From assembly GCA_043728315.1 (NCBI GenBank), contig JAYTMT010000043.1, positions 1-25,283 on the forward strand: a DNA stretch of 25,283 nucleotides, given 5' to 3'. The position numbers and the translations under genes are program-made. The notes under the pieces were generated by a model. It made no database searches. It saw nothing but the letters and a program-made list of their open reading frames with translations, and was not told the DNA's origin. The number at the start of each line of letters is the position of its first letter. Position 1 is the stretch's first letter. The stretch comes from JAAFIP01 sp043728315. GTDB taxonomy: Bacteria; Pseudomonadota; Gammaproteobacteria; Burkholderiales; Burkholderiaceae_C. Shown piece after piece: positions 22,859-25,283 of the stretch.

Positions 22859-23590
22859 ATGAGCGACCCCTCTTCATTTGCCAAATTCGTGCCCGGTTTT
22901 GATTTTTTGCAGGGCTTGGCCAGCTCCGCCGTAAAAGGCGCGGCCAGCAGCATCCCGCAGCTGCCCGCCATGGGCGACTGGGTGGCGCCTACGCTGAGTG
23001 TGGAAGACCTTGAAAAACGCATTGCCGAGCTGCAAGCAGTGCAGTTTTGGCTAGACCAAAACGCCAAAGCGCTGGCTGCCACCATCACGGCGCTCGAGGT
23101 GCAAAAAATGACCTTGGCCACCCTCAAAAGCATGAATTTCAGCATGGGCGATGTGGCCAATGCATTCAAACTCAAAGCCGCCGACACGGTGATGGGCACA
23201 GTACAAAAAGCCGCCGACACTGCCAAAGGCTTGGCTGGCATGGGCACATCGGCTAAGAAGCCAGCGGCTAAAAAAGCCGCAGCCTCAGCCAAAGGCGCAG
23301 CAAGTGCGGCAGGTGCTGGCGGCGTGATAGACCCCATGCAGTGGTGGGGCTCGCTTACCAAGCAGTTCACCGACATTGCCTCGGGTGCCATGAAAGACGC
23401 AGCGCAAAAAACCGCCATGGACAGCACCAAAAACATGGCTGCTGCCATCACCAAAGATGCCGTTAAAATGGCCACCAAAAGCGCCATGAAAACGGCACAA
23501 AAAACCGCCAACACGATCAGCAATTTTGCTAACAAAAGCGTAGCAACAAAAGCCCGTGCTACGCCCGCATCTCGCAAAAAAACCAAGTAA
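22859..23590 (+). CDS. phaM: PhaM-like polyhydroxyalkanoate granule regulatory protein
   Basis: This 243-residue protein starts at the ATG at 22859, with GGAG 8 bases upstream. It has the PhaM core (about residues 40-110): WVAPTLSVEDLEKRIAELQ, then VQFWLDQNAKALAATITALE and VQKMTLATL. The C-terminal half is rich in Ala and Lys (TSAKKPAAKKAAASAKGAA; later AMKTAQKTA repeats), like the histone-H1-like tail by which PhaM binds DNA. PhaM activates PHA synthase and attaches granules to the nucleoid. This implies that the host stores PHA. A 96-bp gap with no clear promoter separates it from the acquired module. Confidence 0.85.
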   Translation: MSDPSSFAKFVPGFDFLQGLASSAVKGAASSIPQLPAMGDWVAPTLSVEDLEKRIAELQAVQFWLDQNAKALAATITALEVQKMTLATLKSMNFSMGDVANAFKLKAADTVMGTVQKAADTAKGLAGMGTSAKKPAAKKAAASAKGAASAAGAGGVIDPMQWWGSLTKQFTDIASGAMKDAAQKTAMDSTKNMAAAITKDAVKMATKSAMKTAQKTANTISNFANKSVATKARATPASRKKTK

Positions 23591-23619
23591 CAAGCTGCCC
23601 TGCGGCAGTTCGCATCACT

Positions 23620-24906
23620 GTGCCCAAACTTTTCCCCTTCGGCCACGCCACCCACCCCCAATGGGCCATGGCCGCTGGCCTAGTGGTAGCCCAGCTTCGC
23701 GCCCAGATGGCATTGCCCGCGTATGCCGCAGCGCCCAGCTTGGGCATTGTCTACATCACCGACCATTACGCCCAGCATGCGCAGGCCATTTTGGACTACC
23801 TTGGAGCCGAACTGCCGCTGGCTACCGACTGGGCTGGCACGGTGGGCGTGGGCATAGCGGCTAACAATGTGGAGTATTTTGACGAGCCCGCCATGGCGGT
23901 GATGCTGTGCGACCTGCCCGGTGACCAGTACCGCGTGTTTTCGGGCGTAGCGCCGCTCAATGCCGCTACAGGTTTTGCAGCGCACACCGCCTTGGTGCAT
24001 GCCGATGGCCAAACCCCAGACATGCCCGATCTGCTGCACGAAATGGCCGCGCGCACCGCCTCTGGCTACCTTTTTGGTGGCTTGGCTGCCAGCCGCACCA
24101 GCACCGTGCAGTTCGCCATAAGCTCTGACCACGCCCTGCGCGGCCAAGGCAAAAGCAGCGGCGTGCTGCATGGCGGCATGAGCGGCGTGGCCTTCACGGC
24201 CGATGTGGCCATGCTCTCGCGCGTTACGCAGGGCTGCCAGCCGGTCTTGGTCAATGGCCGCGCCAAATCCCGCACCATCACCCAGTCTGACCGCAACGTG
24301 GTGCTGCAACTAGACGGCCAAAGCGCGCTAGACCTGCTGCTGGAAGATTTAGACATCAGCCTAGACAAGCCGCGTGAAGCACTCAGTGCCGTGCGCGCCA
24401 CGCTGGTGGGTTTGGCCGATGCACACGAGTCGGCGCTCAACCCCATGGGGCTGTTTGGCCAAGACGTGCGCGTGCGCCACATCATTGGCCTGGACCCCAC
24501 GCGCCGTGGCATAGCCATTGCCGACATGGCCACCGTGGGCAATAGCCTGAGTTTTTGCCAGCGCAGCATGCCAGCGGCCAAAGCCGACCTCACCCGCATT
24601 TGCGCCGAAATCCGCGAGAGTTTAGAACCAGCCGAAATGGGTTTTGACGATGCTACACAATATGCAGCAAACAATGACGATATGACGCTGACATTGCCCA
24701 AATATTCTGAAAATAACATCCTAGGAGCAATTTATGTCAGCTGCGCAGGCCGAGGCGGCCCGCACTTTGGTGCCCCCAGCGCCGAGCTGCAAACCATCCG
24801 CCGAGCGCTGGGCGATGTACCGCTGGTGGGCTTTTTTGCAGGCGGCGAGATTGCGCACAAGCATTTGTATGGGTATACGGGGGTTTTGACGGTGTTTACG
24901 GGTTGA
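23620..24906 (+). CDS. FIST-domain sensory protein (FIST N and FIST C)
   Basis: This 428-residue protein contains a FIST N domain (about 1-215; FGHATHPQWAMAAGLVVAQL at the start, LFGGLAASR and HGGMSGVAF later) and a FIST C domain (about 225-420; VRHIIGLDP, then GAIYVSCAGRGGPHFG). FIST proteins are thought to bind small ligands such as amino acids and feed signalling pathways, but few are characterised. It starts at GTG 23620, because the conserved GHATHPQW lies before the next Met. There is no signal peptide. Residues about 343-370, before the last core strand, are encoded by a TGACGCTGACAT repeat copy. It is 30 bp after the PhaM-like gene. Confidence 0.9.
   Translation: MPKLFPFGHATHPQWAMAAGLVVAQLRAQMALPAYAAAPSLGIVYITDHYAQHAQAILDYLGAELPLATDWAGTVGVGIAANNVEYFDEPAMAVMLCDLPGDQYRVFSGVAPLNAATGFAAHTALVHADGQTPDMPDLLHEMAARTASGYLFGGLAASRTSTVQFAISSDHALRGQGKSSGVLHGGMSGVAFTADVAMLSRVTQGCQPVLVNGRAKSRTITQSDRNVVLQLDGQSALDLLLEDLDISLDKPREALSAVRATLVGLADAHESALNPMGLFGQDVRVRHIIGLDPTRRGIAIADMATVGNSLSFCQRSMPAAKADLTRICAEIRESLEPAEMGFDDATQYAANNDDMTLTLPKYSENNILGAIYVSCAGRGGPHFGAPSAELQTIRRALGDVPLVGFFAGGEIAHKHLYGYTGVLTVFTG
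24648..24740 (+). repeat. TGACGCTGACAT dispersed repeat, copy 8 (inside the FIST gene)
   Basis: The core is at 24683-24694, preceded by ATGCAGCAAACAATGACGAT and followed by TGCCCAAATATTCTGAAAAT. It is translated in frame as NNDDMTLTLPKYSENN. It falls in a loop before the GAIYVSCAGRGG strand of FIST C. Confidence 0.88.
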
Positions 24907-24934
24907 GTTGCCGTACTTATTTTGAATAAACCAA

Positions 24935-25076
24935 ACCCGTTCGGCCTGAGCTTGTCGAAGAGTTTATGCAATTTCCGTTCGCCCTGAGCTCGTCGAAGGG
25001 TTCATGCCCAGCTTGGTCATTATTACTGCCAAGCGAGCGGTATGCCAACGCATGTTTCGCTTTGAGTTGGTCACAG
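24935..25076. repeat. Right-end array of TTCGACAAGCTCAGG-type units and a decayed terminal repeat
   Basis: Two units on the opposite strand to the left-end array lie at about 24938-24966 and 24977-25003. The second is followed by CATGCCCAGCTTGGTCAT, which matches the left-end unit (reverse complement). At 25028-25060 is a diverged copy of the 35-bp terminal repeat (AAGCGAGCGGTATGCCAACG). Together with the element at 25077-25281 this fills the gene-free end of the window (24907-25283), where I see no coding sequence. Confidence 0.7.
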
Positions 25077-25281
25077 CTGCGGCTAAGCGAGTGCTGTGCC
25101 AATGCGCAAACGGATCGCTGGCCCCTTCGGGGGAGCTTATTTTTTTGAACAAATGGGGGGAATGTTCATAACTCGCCCTGCGGGCTCAGACAGATGAACA
25201 TTCTGATCCCCCATTTGTCCAAAAAAACAAGCCCAGCGCCCTGATTGTTTGCGCATTGGCACAGCACTCGCTTAGCCGCAG
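25077..25281. mobile_element. Complete 205-bp palindromic MITE-like element
   Basis: Two perfect 35-bp terminal inverted repeats at 25077-25111 and 25247-25281 (CTGCGGCTAAGC...GCGCAAAC) bound a core with a long internal stem: the 25139-25172 arm (T-run, GAACAAATGGGGG, TGTTCAT) pairs with 25194-25229. The core is the same as at positions 1-178 but inverted. It has no coding capacity. This looks like a non-autonomous palindromic transposable or REP-type element. Target-site duplication could not be judged because the flank is cut by the window edge. Confidence 0.8.
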
Positions 25282-25283
25282 GG

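Noticed and set aside
1..25283. CRISPR array, tRNA, rRNA or integrase
   Set aside because: No regularly spaced direct repeats with unique spacers, no tRNA-like cloverleaf, no rRNA sequence and no recombinase gene were seen.

Overview
The window looks like chromosomal DNA from a betaproteobacterium of the order Burkholderiales, most likely Comamonadaceae. The evidence is the GC-rich coding sequence, a PhaM-type polyhydroxyalkanoate granule protein, a kefB/kdsD/lptC neighbourhood, and copies of the TTCGACAAGCTCAGGGCGAA-type repeat that is common in this group. The genus cannot be fixed from the sequence alone. Both ends lie in the same repeat family in opposite orientation, as would be expected of a contig whose assembly stopped at repeats.

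Layout. 1-337: palindromic, MITE-like repeat plus 53-bp tandem units. 338-1168 (-): an SDR-fold protein without the usual Tyr/Lys pair. 1377-11027 (+): a tightly packed catabolic operon (SDR, cupin, alpha/beta hydrolase, IclR regulator, ThDP enzyme, L-aspartate-dehydrogenase-like enzyme, aldehyde dehydrogenase, extradiol-type VOC protein, small HTH-like protein, Rieske oxygenase). Several of these genes are joined by ATGA overlaps. A palindrome-rich region at 1262-1350, between the divergent SDR genes, is the likely control region. 11137-12593: an uncharacterised protein and a cyclic-nucleotide-binding-domain protein. 12674-15273 (-): apt and a KefB/C-type antiporter. 15368-16980 (+): kdsD and lptC, ended by an intrinsic terminator that overlaps the lptC stop. 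17009-19266: an SDR and an HI0933/TIGR03862-type flavoprotein. 19362-20541: a copper-related group (DUF2946-like protein, a YcnI-like remnant, a PCuAC chaperone). 20710-22762: an AT-rich two-gene ATPase/Toprim-like module, probably acquired and possibly anti-phage. 22859-24906: PhaM-like and FIST-domain proteins. 24907-25283: the inverted counterpart of the left-end repeat.

The catabolic operon reads as oxygenation (Rieske), ring cleavage (extradiol-type VOC), C-C or ester hydrolysis, ThDP-dependent chemistry on a 2-oxo acid, aldehyde oxidation and an imine/amine redox step. The substrate cannot be named. No Rieske reductase is encoded in the window.

The most unusual signal is a short AT-rich dispersed repeat, about 60-90 bp, with the core TGACGCTGACAT. 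Eight copies are visible. Six lie inside, or supply the start of, unrelated proteins (SDR, ThDP enzyme twice, AspDH-like, flavoprotein start, FIST protein). One forms part of the PCuAC signal peptide and one lies just upstream of the YcnI remnant. Copies in gene orientation are always read in the frame giving (M/L)-(T/A)-(L/V)-T, and the two reversed copies are both read as VSV. It therefore behaves like a protein-coding, ORF-tolerated mobile or repetitive element, in the manner of the Rickettsia palindromic elements. I do not recognise it as a named family.
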